From: Cristatella mucedo
Lineage: Eukaryota; Bryozoa; Phylactolaemata; Cristatellidae
DNA: 64,000 bases
Reading direction: 5' to 3'
NCBI GenBank assembly: GCA_009760855.2
Contig: WPIO01000074.1
Coordinates: 1,082,501-1,146,500 of the forward strand
Shown here: positions 32,191 through 43,479 of the stretch, in pieces
Layout of the letters: each line of letters opens with the position of its first letter
Position numbering within the stretch: position 1 is the stretch's first letter
Notes under the pieces: generated by a model
Seen by the model: only the letters and a program-made list of their open reading frames with translations
Told to the model about the DNA's origin: nothing
Database searches by the model: none
Made by a program: the position numbers and the translations under genes

Positions 32191-33415
32191 CTAAAATGAA
32201 AAACTTTCTCTCGCAGCTATTAAGATAGAGAGATAAGTGCATTTACCATAAAGTTCTCGCTTACGCACATACCCGTATGAGGAAAAAATTTAGAGATTTA
32301 GTTTGGATGTCATGACACCAATTTAATCTAATAAAGTTCATCATTTTCCTATAATTATTTTTCTCAATCATTTTTCAATCATTTTCTCAATCATTTTTCT
32401 ATAAGCGAACTGACACATTCAAATGCAATTATCAGTCAAAGCTGTTCCATCTAGCAGGTATGTGGGGAAATTCATAGTTGCCTGAATAAAATGACTTTTA
32501 CCTAAATAAAGGTATACGTGTTGAGACCATTATAGAGGATGCATACCCAGAGGCCTACGGAAGTGACGGGCTTTGCTATCTGCCGGTACTAGGCTGGAGG
32601 GGGGAGGGGCCGTCCCGACCTTGACTGACCAATCGAGGCGCAGCCAGCGTTCCTGCTGCTTGCGTTAGCAACAGCACTGGCCAATCGCAGGGCAACATCC
32701 CTGAGCGCAGACGACGGAAGCTCCGGTCAGATTAGAACCTCTGTGGAGAGTTGTAGATTAAACGTTGTTGAGTTTGGTTGTGTTCCGAGTGCTCCGAGTC
32801 GTTTGCTTTTAGGAATACGCGCACAGACACGCTCACAACGTATGCATAACTAAATTCAGTTCAAGTGAAGTGGTGTTCATTGGTGACTATGTATATGTTT
32901 GAAGCCCACTCATGTAAGCCATTAATCGAATGAACTCTAGGCTTCTACTAACCTGTTCTCTACCTGTCTGTAAAATGCATTTGCAAAAAGGAATCGTGGA
33001 GAGTGTGCGAAATTTGGCTACATTGTGCGAGATTCAGAAAGAGTGTGCAATATTCGGACTGTACCTTGCTCTTTAGCTAAGACGCCACAGTAGCTGATTA
33101 ACCCTGGTGGCTTCCAATCGCTGAGCATGCACCTACAGAATTAGAAATATTGCAGCTGCCCTAGATTCAGCTTGAGCATTTCGGTATATGTACAATATAA
33201 GCGTATAACTGAACGAATGCCACCATGTCTCGAACCAAGATTAACTAAAAACGCATGCTAAGAGCTTACTCCGTGGCGTGCGAACAATAAGACTAGCTGT
33301 CAGTGATCGCGAAGACGGCGAGGATTATTGCAGATCATATCGATTCATCATAGCAGAGCCTAAGTGTAGCTTCCGTAAAAACGCGGTACGATCCCAGATG
33401 CAAAATCTAACACTG
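32191..33415. other. No gene recognised
   Basis: Contains a small repeat of CAATCATTTTTCTATAA/CAATCATTTTCT at 32361-32405. No convincing exon. Confidence 0.35.
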
Positions 33416-33417
33416 CT

Positions 33418-34400
33418 GATGTGTAATGTAATGTAATGTATCTCCGTCAGTAACTCCACAAAGTCATAAAGACCATGTGGGTGTTACGCAGGAGAGTTTT
33501 GTATAGCACACTCACAGCCTAAGCGGCTTTCGGTACGCATTCGGTAGCCAACAGACTTCGTCTCACCCAACAAAGAGAAAGTGGGAAGCATAGCAGAGTT
33601 AGGAGAGCAGTTGAGGTAGTGAGTAGCATAGAAGTAGCAGTTCAGGACCGCTGAAAAAGATGTGCCATAGTCGGCAGTTGGAGAGTAGATGTCGTTGCGT
33701 AAGCATTGTGGAAGCGAGTTCCACAGTCTAGGACCTGCAGAGCTAAAGCTTCTGTTGCCAACTGTCTTTAAGCGGAGGAATGGGACAGCTAATTTATTGT
33801 CCACACATGACCTGAGGGCGCGAACAGGCTGGAACTGATGCAGCAGTTCAGCTACGTACGAAGGAGCCAAGCCGTGGCGGGCCTTGTGGGTCAGCGTAAG
33901 AACTTTGCTCTGTGTCCTTTGCTCAACCGGCAACCATCCTAGCTCTTTCAGCAAAGGTGACACGTGCTCAAACCGCTGGGACTTGAAGACCAGCCTTGCA
34001 GCCACATTCATAGTCCGCTGTAGTGGCATAATAGCTTTCTTTGGTAGCCCAGCCAAAAGGGAATTACAGTAATCAAGCCGAGACAGAACTAAAGAGCTAG
34101 TTAAACTTTTTTACAAGCCACTGTGGGAGACAGCTTTTAATCTAATAGGGATCGGATGTGATGGCTAGCTGTAGAGGCAGTCTTCTGAATGAAGCTTTTG
34201 AAATTGAGGCAGCTGTCGAACACGACACCTAGATTACGAGCACGTGGTGAAGGTCGCACAATAGCATCACCTATAAGAACAGCAAAGCCTTTTAATCCAG
34301 CCACACGCTTAGGGTGTCCTATGAGAAGCAGTTCGGTTTTATCGTCATTTAATTTCAGGAAGTTTTCCGACATCCAGGATCGAATATCGGCAGCCAACTA
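33418..34400 (-). mobile_element. LINE-B (second L2/CR1-like family), 3' part
   Basis: Minus frames encode the end of a reverse transcriptase: the FLKLNDDKTELLLIG block (34137-34397), then RNLGVVFDS. A long frame (33484-34056) follows with AARLVF, LGWLPVEQR, GPRLWNSLP and a family-specific end. The 3' terminus has a repeated TTACATTACA tail at 33418-33440, unlike LINE-A. Other copies are at 49210 and 63470. One frame break separates the two ORFs. Confidence 0.8.
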
Positions 34401-34429
34401 TCTCTTTTACGGCACTCAAATAAACGCCA

Positions 34430-34745
34430 CAACTGGCGACTATTTTGATCGTTCAATAGCTGATCGACCAACAGCCAATCGTTTTATTGGCGATCGTCCA
34501 ATCGGCGATCATCGAATACCCAATCTTTCGGTAGCTGATCTCCAGTAGCTGATCGATCTCTAGCCGATCGTCCGATAGGCAATCGTTCTATAGCTGATCG
34601 TTCAATAGCCGATCGTTTTCTAGCCGACCATCCAATACCCGATCGATCAATAACTAGTCGTTCAATAGCCGATCGTTCACGAGCCGATCATTCACTAGCC
34701 GATCATTCACTAGCCGATCATTCACCAGCCGATTATTCAACAGCC
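34430..34745. repeat. Degenerate tandem repeat with GATCG core
   Basis: Units of about 15-20 bp such as AGCCGATCGTTCAATAGCC, with TCACTAGCCGATCAT repeated at 34680-34735. It sits at the 5' edge of the LINE-B copy. Confidence 0.75.
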
Positions 34746-35265
34746 CGTTGTGAATAAGATCGACAAAATCAGAGAGTCCATTACTAAGGTGACAGACATC
34801 CTTCCATGAACATCCACCCCGCGTAGGCTGCTCTTCTTTAACGTTCAACCGCAAGCGACTATCTGCTTCTCCAATGTCGACGTTCGTCTTCAGGCGTCCT
34901 AGGCAATCTTCCCGCTCTCCTAGCGCTCCGCTTATGCTCCTCCACTTCCTGCGATGCCTAGATGCAACGTTGCGTAGACGCTTAGCTAATCTGCCACTCA
35001 CCCCAGGTCACCTTGCAGCACCTTTCCAGCAGCAGGCTGCCCTCTGACCAGTTATGGAGAACCCGACAATAGACCACGAGAGTTTGAGCAACTTCCTCTC
35101 AGCTGCCTTACTGCAATTTCCCTCCGAGACTCGGGAATATGTAGCGACGAACCGGCAAGAGCTTTGAATCTCAACTCCAATCCTACTCGGATCATCAATC
35201 ATGATGTATCGTGTATCACGATGATCAGGATGTAGGAGTGTATGTTCCGCTCGGTCGGTTTTTTC
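34746..35265. other. No gene recognised
   Basis: Short unsupported frames only. Confidence 0.3.
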
Positions 35266-35269
35266 TTTT

Positions 35270-36050
35270 AGGAAAATCCCCGCCTTGCCCCGAGTGAGCG
35301 CTGCCGTTTGCGACTGATGTTTTTTTTTGGGAATGTTGACTTTACACTATCACGCTGGTCATTGAAGTCATCAGACTTATCATCGGTTCTTCTTCTTACG
35401 ATTTCGGCGGCTTTTGATATCAAGAATCGCCGACTCGCTCCTGACCATCTTTCGTCTCGACTAGGCACTTCAGGCACTGTGTCTCAGTGGTTTTAGGCTT
35501 AATCTCAGCGGGAGAATTCAAATGATAGATGCAGAGGAAAACGAAGTATCATTCGGTGAACCTTTCGTGCTCCGGCCCTATTTATCCATCCTTTATATTT
35601 CCCTGCATTTATATGCAGCAGCTTCCCACGCTTCTCAGCACTACAACATTTTAAGCTCTCTCAGCGCCCTCCAATCAGGTGCATTGCTGTCAAGCACACT
35701 TGGGTGGCAGAGCACTTTCCGAACTTGAACGTCGCCAAAATCAACTTTCACCTTTTGAGTAGAATAGAGGCTTCTCAGAGACGGGAAAACCTGACTCTCG
35801 AAATCGGCTCCGCCAACATGTTCCCTGCATTCTCTCAACGGATTATGAGTGTCCTCATTCAAAATGACATCAGTGCACGAGCACATAAACTCGACAATCA
35901 AATCTGCCTATCTTCATCTGAAAAAAACTTTCACCTTTCAGCAGCAGGGAATTTTCTTGCAAGCCTGAAACAAAATCTTGTGAAGATAGATGCAACTGTC
36001 TGTCCTTGATCTAAACAATAATTGCTAGTCCTGGAGAAGGACTGTGGATT
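35270..36050 (+). mobile_element. LINE-A-related reverse-transcriptase fragment
   Basis: Plus frames resemble the RT palm: TISAAFDIKNRRL…HLSSRLGTSGTVSQWF (35308-35496), then a LSGRIQ-type segment. 35704 onward has AEHFPNLNVAK in place of AVHFLKLNDDK, followed by a match to the LTLKMGSACMSPVESAR region. It is interrupted by stops and lacks the YADD segment. Confidence 0.65.
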
Positions 36051-36180
36051 TTCGGTGTTGATCGTTTAGTTTGGAATCTGGCCCACTGCTCGATTCACCA
36101 GGAAGTGACAGCTTTACGCAACCACGGACGTATTGTGTGAAGATTACCTTGAATGCATTCTTGGTTTAAGAATGAGTTTC

Positions 36181-36324
36181 TTAACATGAGGAGAACTTTA
36201 AATCTTGCCCGGTCGGTAATCTACTTGCACCTGCAATTGTGTTAGCCTGTGTATAAGTAGCTCGTGCTTTAAAAGCCAGTGCATTGGACGATCCTTTAAT
36301 TCCGAAATCAGGCGATGGTGGTAG
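36181..36324 (-). CDS. Candidate cytoplasmic-tail exon (47 residues)
   Basis: A phase-0 frame runs from an acceptor CCCTTAAAAG to TAA. It is Ser/Ala/Thr-rich with one tyrosine (RATYTQANTIAG) and ends KFSSC. The acceptor has a weak pyrimidine tract. The frame has no ATG and is supported only by its composition and by phase agreement with neighbouring candidates. It would follow a separate membrane exon not found here. Confidence 0.3.
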   Translation of the reverse strand, partial: LPPSPDFGIKGSSNALAFKARATYTQANTIAGASRLPTGQDLKFSSC

Positions 36325-36576
36325 CTTTTAAGGGCTCTTTCCCCGCTATAGGAAATAAATTAGCTGTTAAATCAGCTAGCCTTTACTTTAAGGAGAGGCA
36401 ACTTGGGGCTTCTTCACTGTTGTCCCTACCCATACCCACACCCCTGTTGTCAAAAGAATTGGCACTGAACGGATGAACCTTTCTAGGGCTTGAAAACTGA
36501 GCTTCAATTTTGTTTGAGCGCCAAATATAAATGCAAACGCAATTTCAATTATTTGTATTAAAAGCTCATGTTACAT

Positions 36577-36732
36577 TTATGAAGTGCTTGCATATTCAGC
36601 GGTGGCCGCACGATCAAACCTTCCTCCGTCAAAAATGGTTTGGCCATAGCAATTTATTCGCTGTAAAGTAGTACTTTGAGATTCAGCCCCATCACGTAAG
36701 TTTTGAACATGCATTCTTGCTCTCCGAGGCTT
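36577..36732 (-). CDS. Candidate cytoplasmic-tail exon (51 residues)
   Basis: The acceptor is strong (GACACTTTTTCTTTGTAG). The frame is phase 0 and begins with a basic stretch (KPRRARMHVQN), as expected just inside a membrane. It has two tyrosine sites (NCYGQTIF and TAEYASTS) and stops at TAA 36577-36579. It has no start codon of its own. It could be an alternative last exon of an Ig receptor on this strand, but transcription is not shown. Confidence 0.4.
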   Translation of the reverse strand, partial: KPRRARMHVQNLRDGAESQSTTLQRINCYGQTIFDGGRFDRAATAEYASTS

Positions 36733-37625
36733 CTACAAAGAAAAAGTGTCCAGTTGACTCGTGTGTGTTTTAATATTACAGCTACTAGAATAAGTGAGCT
36801 CTCTTTTCTTGCCTCTTAAAAGCCTAACCATTTCTGACTGAGACTGCACGATGCTTATGAGAGGGGTTATAAAATGCACGCTGGTGTCGTAAGTGTTTAA
36901 TCCAGAAGCCACTTCAAATGTAACCCATCGATCATCTTTGCCTTGAATTGGAGTCGCGAGTGTGTTTTACATTTCCAAGCCTACCTAATTCAATTGTGCA
37001 CATTTAGAAGAAGTAGATGAAGATTTTAGACACCGATGGACGACGTGAGCTGATGCGTAAAGCGGACAATGCTTGAGTAAGTCCGATTGACTTTAACTTA
37101 GCAACCAGGTCATGGTTCATCCTCCAGCTTTGCTATGTATAAGACTGAGCTTTCATCGGGCATTTTCTTTTTTTCGACTCATTTTCTTCTACCACTGTAA
37201 ACGGCTGAAACATGCTTTCCTGCGTATAGGTGCAATTGCAACACACTGCACAGACGATATTCTAACCACAAGACCAAGCTCTACAATACATTAAGCATCC
37301 TCAAGTCAATAATATAAGAATCTGCATCATGGTTGGCTTCAAAAATTAAGCTTCAACTGGTGAAATAAATTTGGTTTTTAGCTACTCATCTGTGTTGCAA
37401 AAACGCAATCGTTACGCGTGTTAAGGAGATAAAAATGAAATACAAGCAAAATGCATTTCCCTGATTAAATGCTGTGCCTTCCAAGAACGCAACAGACGGA
37501 CTGACTGCAGGGAATTATGACGCACCGCGAGGTAACATTTCAGCATGCAAAAGAAAGCGCGCATTGCTCGACGTAATAAGTTCCATAATATGTAAGCTTG
37601 CATCGAATGTAGACTTGTATAAATT

Positions 37626-37796
37626 TCAGCCGATAGCTTGCTTCACTTCACTTAGCGAATCCACCCCAGGCGAGTCTTCCTTTGAAGGAGCAGGTTGCCT
37701 TGCATCTTGGTTTACCAGCTTATCAGTTGATGCAGACAACTTTCGAGCTGACTTGAGTTTCATCGGCCGCAACTCATCAAGCTTCAAAGGTGTATT
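37626..37796 (-). CDS. Candidate cytoplasmic-tail exon (56 residues)
   Basis: The acceptor CAGTTTTTTTAATTTAG is near ideal. The phase-0 frame is Lys/Ser/Asp-rich (start NTPLKLDELRPMKLKSARK) and ends SLSEVKQAIG. It has no tyrosine. Its acceptor AG is also the last two bases of the stop codon of the preceding candidate tail (37797-38051). The composition is hydrophilic and typical of a coding tail. Confidence 0.4.
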   Translation of the reverse strand, partial: NTPLKLDELRPMKLKSARKLSASTDKLVNQDARQPAPSKEDSPGVDSLSEVKQAIG

Positions 37797-38051
37797 CTAA
37801 ATTAAAAAAACTGAGCGGTTCGTATGGAATTCGTGCTCTTTGAAACACAGCTGCCAACCGCTGCTAAAAATCAATGGATTGCAACGATTCGCAACGGGTT
37901 CACCAACCTGTTTGTAGCAGATATCATCAGTTGGGTTTCTTTTAAAATAACCGCTTCTTATATTCATCGCAGCTAGATACTCGGCATCCGCAGAGTACGT
38001 CGCGGATTCATGCTTCTCAAATATTAGCATTCGAGGTTTCATATTTCTAGT
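37797..38051 (-). CDS. Candidate cytoplasmic-tail exon (84 residues) with tyrosine motifs
   Basis: The frame is open from a phase-0 acceptor (ACATCGATCAG at 38052) or an earlier TTTCAG (38065, phase 2) to TAG at 37797-37799. It contains HESATYSADAEYLAAM, where EYLAAM fits a YxxM-type SH2-binding motif, then ICYKQV. It could be read as a longer version of the tail starting at 37796. There is no start codon and no membrane segment. Confidence 0.35.
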   Translation of the reverse strand, partial: TRNMKPRMLIFEKHESATYSADAEYLAAMNIRSGYFKRNPTDDICYKQVGEPVANRCNPLIFSSGWQLCFKEHEFHTNRSVFLI

Positions 38052-38065
38052 CTGATCGATGTTGC

Positions 38066-38780
38066 TGAAAGATCACAACTTCGTTTGTCGTACTAGGAAT
38101 TACAAATTGGAACCAATTTCACAGCCAATTTCGCGCACAATTTTATAAGTGTAATTTCAGCTGAATTATTCGCAGGTGTGCGGATATTGAAACAATATTC
38201 GTTTCCTCGATGCTAATTCTAACACGTACAGAGCTAGTAGCAAAATTCATGTCCTAATCTATCCTAGAACACTACATTTAATTGAGTGCAACATTGTGTA
38301 ATAGGGTTTCTTCTGCAGTCTTTTGATCAAATCGCTGAATTGCTAGTTAATGAGAGGAATAAAACTCGGTCAGGGGAGTGATGACTCCAAAAAGTAAATA
38401 AAGCTGCCGACATGACATTTTACTTGCTAAGACTCCAGTTAAGCTTAGTACGAATAGTAAATAAAGTTTCGAGTAGCTTACGTATGCACGTAACTTGTCT
38501 CACTGCCTGACCAACAGCTAGTGCAAGGTATTTGGGAAACAAGCTGTATGCGGATAAAAAAAATTACAGCTAGTACCTTGCTAAAAATCTTAAGTGAGCA
38601 GACACATTTTCAAATATTAATGTGCACAAATTATTTAAATGACTCATTGTGCAGTTTGGTTTGTTATTTCTTCTTTCTTCATGTAGAATTTCTAAAAATT
38701 AAATTTTCTCCTATCAAACATGCCGGTCATCAGAGTTATTCCGGAATGTAATGATTATCTTTCTTTATTTAAAGCATCAG
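38066..38780. other. No exon recognised
   Basis: Intron-like AT-rich sequence between candidate tail exons and the repeat at 38787. Confidence 0.3.
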
Positions 38781-38786
38781 CTTCAA

Positions 38787-38912
38787 GTCACGTCACGTCA
38801 CGTCTTTACGTCACGTCTTTCGTCCCGCTTCCACGTCACGTCACGTCTTTACGTCACGTCACGTCTTTCGTCACGGCTTCACGTCACGTCACGGATTCAC
38901 GTCACGTCTTCT
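38787..38912. repeat. ACGTC-based tandem repeat
   Basis: Repeats of CACGTCACGTCTTTACGT with TTTCGTC variants, about 125 bp. Confidence 0.8.
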
Positions 38913-40570
38913 CCGAAGTGGGCCAAGCGCAAGCATGAGTGACAGTCATCGAAGATCTAGTGTATGGCTATGAATAGTTTCCTTTTTCCTATAAAGAAAT
39001 TCCCCCAGCTGATCGGCCACACTTTACTGAAGCGAGTCTCCAATCGGCTCATTTTAATCCTAAGCTGCGAGATAGCACATTGTGCCAACCCATCCGATGG
39101 CTTCTCGCTTCGCGGTAAATATTATACGGAAATAAAAGATCTATAAACAATTTGAATGAGCAATTTCACTAAAAATTGCTTTAGCGGTTTCATTGCGGCG
39201 TCAGCGCTAGCGGAGCATATAAAAACGAGCCATGCTTGACAAGCTGATGAAGAAGGGTGGACCCGAAATGCTCATACGAAGGGGAGTTCGTGAACAGAAC
39301 GTCATTAGAAATTGCATGAGCACCGAATGTATTCCACGAAACTTATTGAACCGTTTTACGATTACTTTGCTACGCGTAGTTCAATGTTTGCTGAAACGTG
39401 AACGTTTCACGCCTAGATTGTCTCTCCGAGCTACCGCAAGAGCTGTCGCCCTCACCGGCCGTACTCACGGGTCAGGGTGCAGCGAATTGTTGCTTGAAAA
39501 TTCCACTCGCTGTCGCTCTGAAAGTGTGCGCTTTTTGCAGGGATGGCTCACGCTAGCCTTCGAAGGCTCCTCAATTTTCTGCCAAAGAATGAACCAGAAC
39601 AGCGTCGACTTTTTTTAACTAAAAGTGGCCTCGTAGCGTCCTAAACCCGAGTTTCGGTTGGTAAATGCGATTCCACAAAGCGGATGCATTCCATCGATCC
39701 GAGTTTTGAAAGTGAAGCCAATACAATCGCATTCGAATAAAACTGGAGGCTAAATGCAAAACAGCAAATTACATTAGGAGTACGTGGTAATAATTTGACA
39801 ATTGTCTCAGTCCCGCGTCAATTGAGTTTCTCTATACGGGTTTTCATTTTTAAGTTGGCCCCCAGGGCTGAGAAAGGCGGGCTAGAGAAGCGATTGCGTC
39901 TCGATAATTGATAATCGATTATTGACCAAGTTTAAGCGGTTCGTTCTCTACTTTAAGCAGTCACAAGGTATCTCTCGTTGCATTAGTTAAAACAGTAAGC
40001 AGCCTACAGGGTTGTCATTTCGTATCAACGGGCCAAACAGTTTACTTCGGATTTTCAAGAGCTGTTTCCGGCCTGTGCTTAAAAATAAATCTATTTTATG
40101 AATTAGGTTTTATTAACCTTAATGTTTTGCAACCCAGCATATTACACGTGGATGTTTTAAATTTTGGGATTTAATTATTGTATGTTGTTGAATTATTTTA
40201 TGTCTGGATACATTGGTACTCTGAACTGTCAACTGAAGTAAATGAAGACGGTGGTGCATGTGTTATGGTAGTGCATCTATTATGGTGGTGCATCTGTTAA
40301 GACAACTTGCTGGTCTTATCTATCTGTCTTATTTAGTACTGACTATACTTAGTATTTACTTATTTAGTCACTGCACTTCTATTTTTATGACCTGTTATTC
40401 TAGCTTGTAGCTTAAAAAGTTGTACTGGGATAAATATGTTTTCGTAATCCCAAATTCCATATCAGAGATGGCATCTTTGTTACTTCTTACCTCAAAGCAT
40501 GAAACTCATTTTCCGTGTGTATACGTATCGTCGTGACTTGCTTAATAGGCCCACAAAGATTAATACTTTT
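38913..40570. other. No gene recognised
   Basis: A 128-codon plus frame (39232-39618) has no domain, signal peptide or splice support. An inverted pair GAAACGTGAACGTTTC lies near 39394. Confidence 0.35.
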
Positions 40571-40700
40571 AAAAATAATAAAAACAATGACAAATTTGCT
40601 ACAGTACCCTCAGAGAACCCAATCTCTTTCAAGGCTCTTTACATTTGCCACAAAGTGAGCACGATCGAACAGTTAGTGGTAACACGCTCAACGACAGCAA
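40570..40700 (-). mobile_element. LINE-A 3' tail, minus strand
   Basis: AATAATAAAAACAATGACAA, GTACCCTCAGAGAACCCAAT and CTCTTTCAAGGCTCTTTACA in reverse orientation. Confidence 0.6.
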
Positions 40701-40774
40701 GAGTAATTTGGCTAGAGGTGACCTGCACAAAACCAGCTTAATAATGTGGATTAAGTATCTGGTATGCTAGAGAT

Positions 40775-40900
40775 CTGTATATAGTGTACTCTAAACCTAA
40801 GCGGCCTTTGGTAAGAGAGCGGTAGCCAAAATAATTCATCTCAAGGAGCAAATTGAACGAAGCCTAGCTTGGTCGTGAGGTAAGTCGAAGTAGCAACTGC
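40775..40900 (-). mobile_element. LINE-B 3' remnant, degenerate
   Basis: AAACCTAAGCGGCCTTTGGT and GCGGTAGCCAAAATAATTCA correspond to the LINE-B 3' UTR at about 33515-33560. Confidence 0.45.
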
Positions 40901-41045
40901 TCGCGTGAGATCAAGGACCAGTTGCAAATTTTGACACGCTAACAAATATTAAGTCATATTTTCATAATTTGAATTACGGGTTCGTGTTGGTTGTCATTAA
41001 AGGAGGAATGCTGCTAGCAAAAGCTACAAGAAAGTTTTTTACAAA

Positions 41046-41308
41046 TTAAGCGGCTCTAGACGCGTCAAACTTTCTTAGGAATACCGACTTTGCTCTGCTC
41101 AACAGCATTGCTGTCAGCTGAGCTGGCGCGCTTGCGTCAGCACTCACGCTTGGGGGGGACTGGCAGACTGATGTGTCATGGTTAGTCGATATGAGTTGTC
41201 TCTCCTGTTTCGCATGAAGAAAGCATGCAAACACAACAATGCCAACCATAAGCAGAAGCAAACCGGAGACGATGCCGAGTCCAGCTGTCGAGAAGCCGCT
41301 TGCTTTGT
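41046..41308 (-). CDS. Terminal exon of an Ig-family receptor: transmembrane helix and cytoplasmic tail (gene B)
   Basis: After a GGTCGCTTGCAG acceptor the frame enters in phase 1, the phase of every Ig exon donor upstream on this strand. It encodes a short stalk (KASGFST), a hydrophobic helix (GIVSGLLLLMVGIVVFACFL), a stop-transfer (HAKQER) and a Ser/Ala-rich tail of about 50 residues ending DASRAA. It is related to the exon at 29634-29931. The simplest donor is the Ig exon at 43480-43773. No tyrosine is present in the tail, so this form probably does not signal through phosphotyrosine. Confidence 0.65.
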
Positions 41309-41514
41309 CTGCAAGCGACCATTGGACACAATTTTAGAAATTATGCAGCCTTTATAAAGCAGCCAAATCTACCCTGCGCTATGAGTGCCGTAAGGGAGTG
41401 GCGTTAATGTAGAAGTGCATTCAAAACAATCATGCGGCTTCCAGAAGCTTCTGAAACTATTCGATCATCTTTTGAAAACTGCGTATACAATCTCTTCACT
41501 TCCAACCAACTCAC

Positions 41515-41566
41515 AGCAAGCAAGCAGCGAAAATCCCAGACTATCAAGCAGGCTCCAATGCGTCAT
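41515..41566 (-). CDS. Possible signal-peptide exon
   Basis: ATG at 41566 opens MTHWSLLDSLGFSLLAC and meets a GTGAGT donor in phase 1. The length and phase suit the first exon of an Ig-type gene, for instance gene A ending at 29634. The hydrophobic core is weak, and no promoter was recognised. Confidence 0.25.
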
Positions 41567-42124
41567 GAATTACAAACCAACGCGTAACATCTTTAAAAAA
41601 AATAGAATACGATTGAGTAAGTGACTTTAAAGTTTAAGCTAGTGGAGATCTTAAAAATCCTCAAGAAATGTGTGAAGCTGAAAATGATTTAAATTCAGGA
41701 TGTCTAAACTTGGTTTTCTTTAAAGCACAGCGTTTATTGCTTTCCTGAGTTATTGGTCTCGCAATGTTTTGCCAATGATAGAAGCGTGTAAATTCGGTGA
41801 ACTGAGTTACGAGTTTTTATTCGGAGAACGTTAATTTTGAAAGGAAATTTCAACGTGCATATTTTGCTTGAATCATTAACTGGAAAATATCTGGAAAAAA
41901 GAGGGGAGATTTTAGCACTTAATGAAATCTGAGCCCGATCATTTTCCTTAGGAGCACATATCGTTTAACGTTAATCGGCATCGCTGCACTGCAAGTTTCA
42001 TTTAATTGCGCTTACGACTTGTAAACGGTGACGTTGACAGATATGCTGTGCCTGATTTCGGCCAAACGAAATTACTGGATACTCACATTTTCTATGAAGA
42101 TGGCGGCAAACATTTATGAAAAAG

Positions 42125-42241
42125 CTAAATTGCGTTTACTTGAATAGCTTGAGCTGCCGAATTGACCGTACTGGCTTTATATATGGCACCGGTAACTGGA
42201 TCGATGCTGGTTGCGGAAGAAGAACCGGCCGATTTAACGTT
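42125..42241 (-). CDS. Candidate cytoplasmic-tail exon (38 residues)
   Basis: Acceptor CTCGTTCCCAG, phase 0, then NVKSAGSSSATSIDP and VTGAIYKASTVNSAAQ to a TAG stop. AIYKAS is a possible tyrosine site. It is Ser/Ala-rich like the other tails. There is no ATG and the support is compositional only. Confidence 0.3.
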   Translation of the reverse strand, partial: NVKSAGSSSATSIDPVTGAIYKASTVNSAAQAIQVNAI

Positions 42242-42412
42242 CTGGGAACGAGCCGCTGCGTGGGCAACCGAAATCAGAATAGAGCACGAGACAGCTGAAG
42301 CTTTCGCTACAGCACCGTCGAGACGTAAAATTTTACTTCGGCTGCAGTATCGCTAGAATAGCTAGTAACCAAAAGCCAGCAGCTCGCTTGAAACGTCTAG
42401 ATAATGAGTCGA

Positions 42413-42609
42413 TTAGCCCATCGTGTAATATGACGCCTCGATTTTGAGACTGTTTAACCGCATTCCGACGACCGGCAGAACCGCCGGGGCTCCAGAAGAA
42501 AATTCCAGAAGAATCTGTCCTCGCGCTGCAGTCTGCCTAATGGCTGGATAAGACAGAGGCTCTATTGAGGTGAAAGCTACACGTGATGCTGCTGAGCTGG
42601 CACCGAATT
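42413..42609 (-). CDS. Candidate alternative last exon (65 residues)
   Basis: Acceptor GGGCTGCATAG enters in phase 1, matching the Ig exon donor at 43480. The frame runs to TAA and ends KIEASYYTMG. It has no transmembrane segment, so if spliced to an Ig exon it would give a secreted or soluble form. A phase-0 start at a later CAG is also possible. Confidence 0.25.
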
Positions 42610-42764
42610 CTATGCAGCCCACGGTTCATCAGTATCGTGTGCGTGTTTCAAGGCAGCCGGGCAATCAGCTTCAACTCCCAAGCCACTCAATGCAGTGTTG
42701 TCCTACCAGTCAGCCAATCGAATTGCAGACTGCGGCTTATGTGATCCCATAAACTTATGCGCGC

Positions 42765-42795
42765 GCTCGCGCGCACACACGCACACACACACACC
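42765..42795. repeat. Short (CA)n
   Basis: CGCGCACACACGCACACACA with neighbouring CG steps. Confidence 0.8.
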
Positions 42796-42799
42796 AAAT

Positions 42800-43470
42800 G
42801 CCTTGTCAAAATCCTCTCGAAGTGACGTCAAACGAAATTTGCGCGAACATCAGAAAATCTGCGCGGCCGGTTCAGCCCTACGAATAAGGTGGCTGTGGAT
42901 ATCATTGATATTAAGGATTAATCATTAGGTGCGAAGAGAACGTAATGCCGGCGCACATCGTCAGCGTACCGAGACAGGACTTTTAGACTGTCAGATCGGA
43001 TCGACTACATTCCCGTAGTTACATATGACATTAGCTACATTAGTAGTTACAATAAATGAAATTAATTCGCGAAATTCGTCATTCGGCTTAGCTTAGCATG
43101 AATGTTGTGAAAAATTAGGCATTTATGCGATGCGCCGAGCAAGTGAATTTAAAAAAATAAATTAAAGAATGACGCACGTAGGCATGAGATGGCCTGGCAT
43201 GACTTTCAAGCTATTGTTCAAGAGAAAAACACGTCGCTGAGTAACAGCACAACTAGAATCACACTGGAGACTTTTTAAAGTGTCACACAAATTGCTTATA
43301 GTGTCGAGAGGGTCCGATAAAATGCTGGAATTTTAATTCACAGCAACATGCTGCTGTGCAAAGCTATCGCCATTTCACAATTGTGTGCGGTCAGTGATTA
43401 CGTGTTCACTGTGCCGAAGAATAAATCAGTCCTAAAAATTGAAACCGAAATAGCAGTCCATAATCGTCGA
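42800..43470. other. Intron-like, no exon recognised
   Basis: AT-rich sequence between the Ig exon at 43480 and the candidate last exons. Confidence 0.3.
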
Positions 43471-43479
43471 GCCGCTCAC

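Noticed and set aside
39232-39618. 128-codon plus-strand ORF
   Set aside because: No signal peptide, domain, splice support or repeat of the frame elsewhere; its length is within chance.
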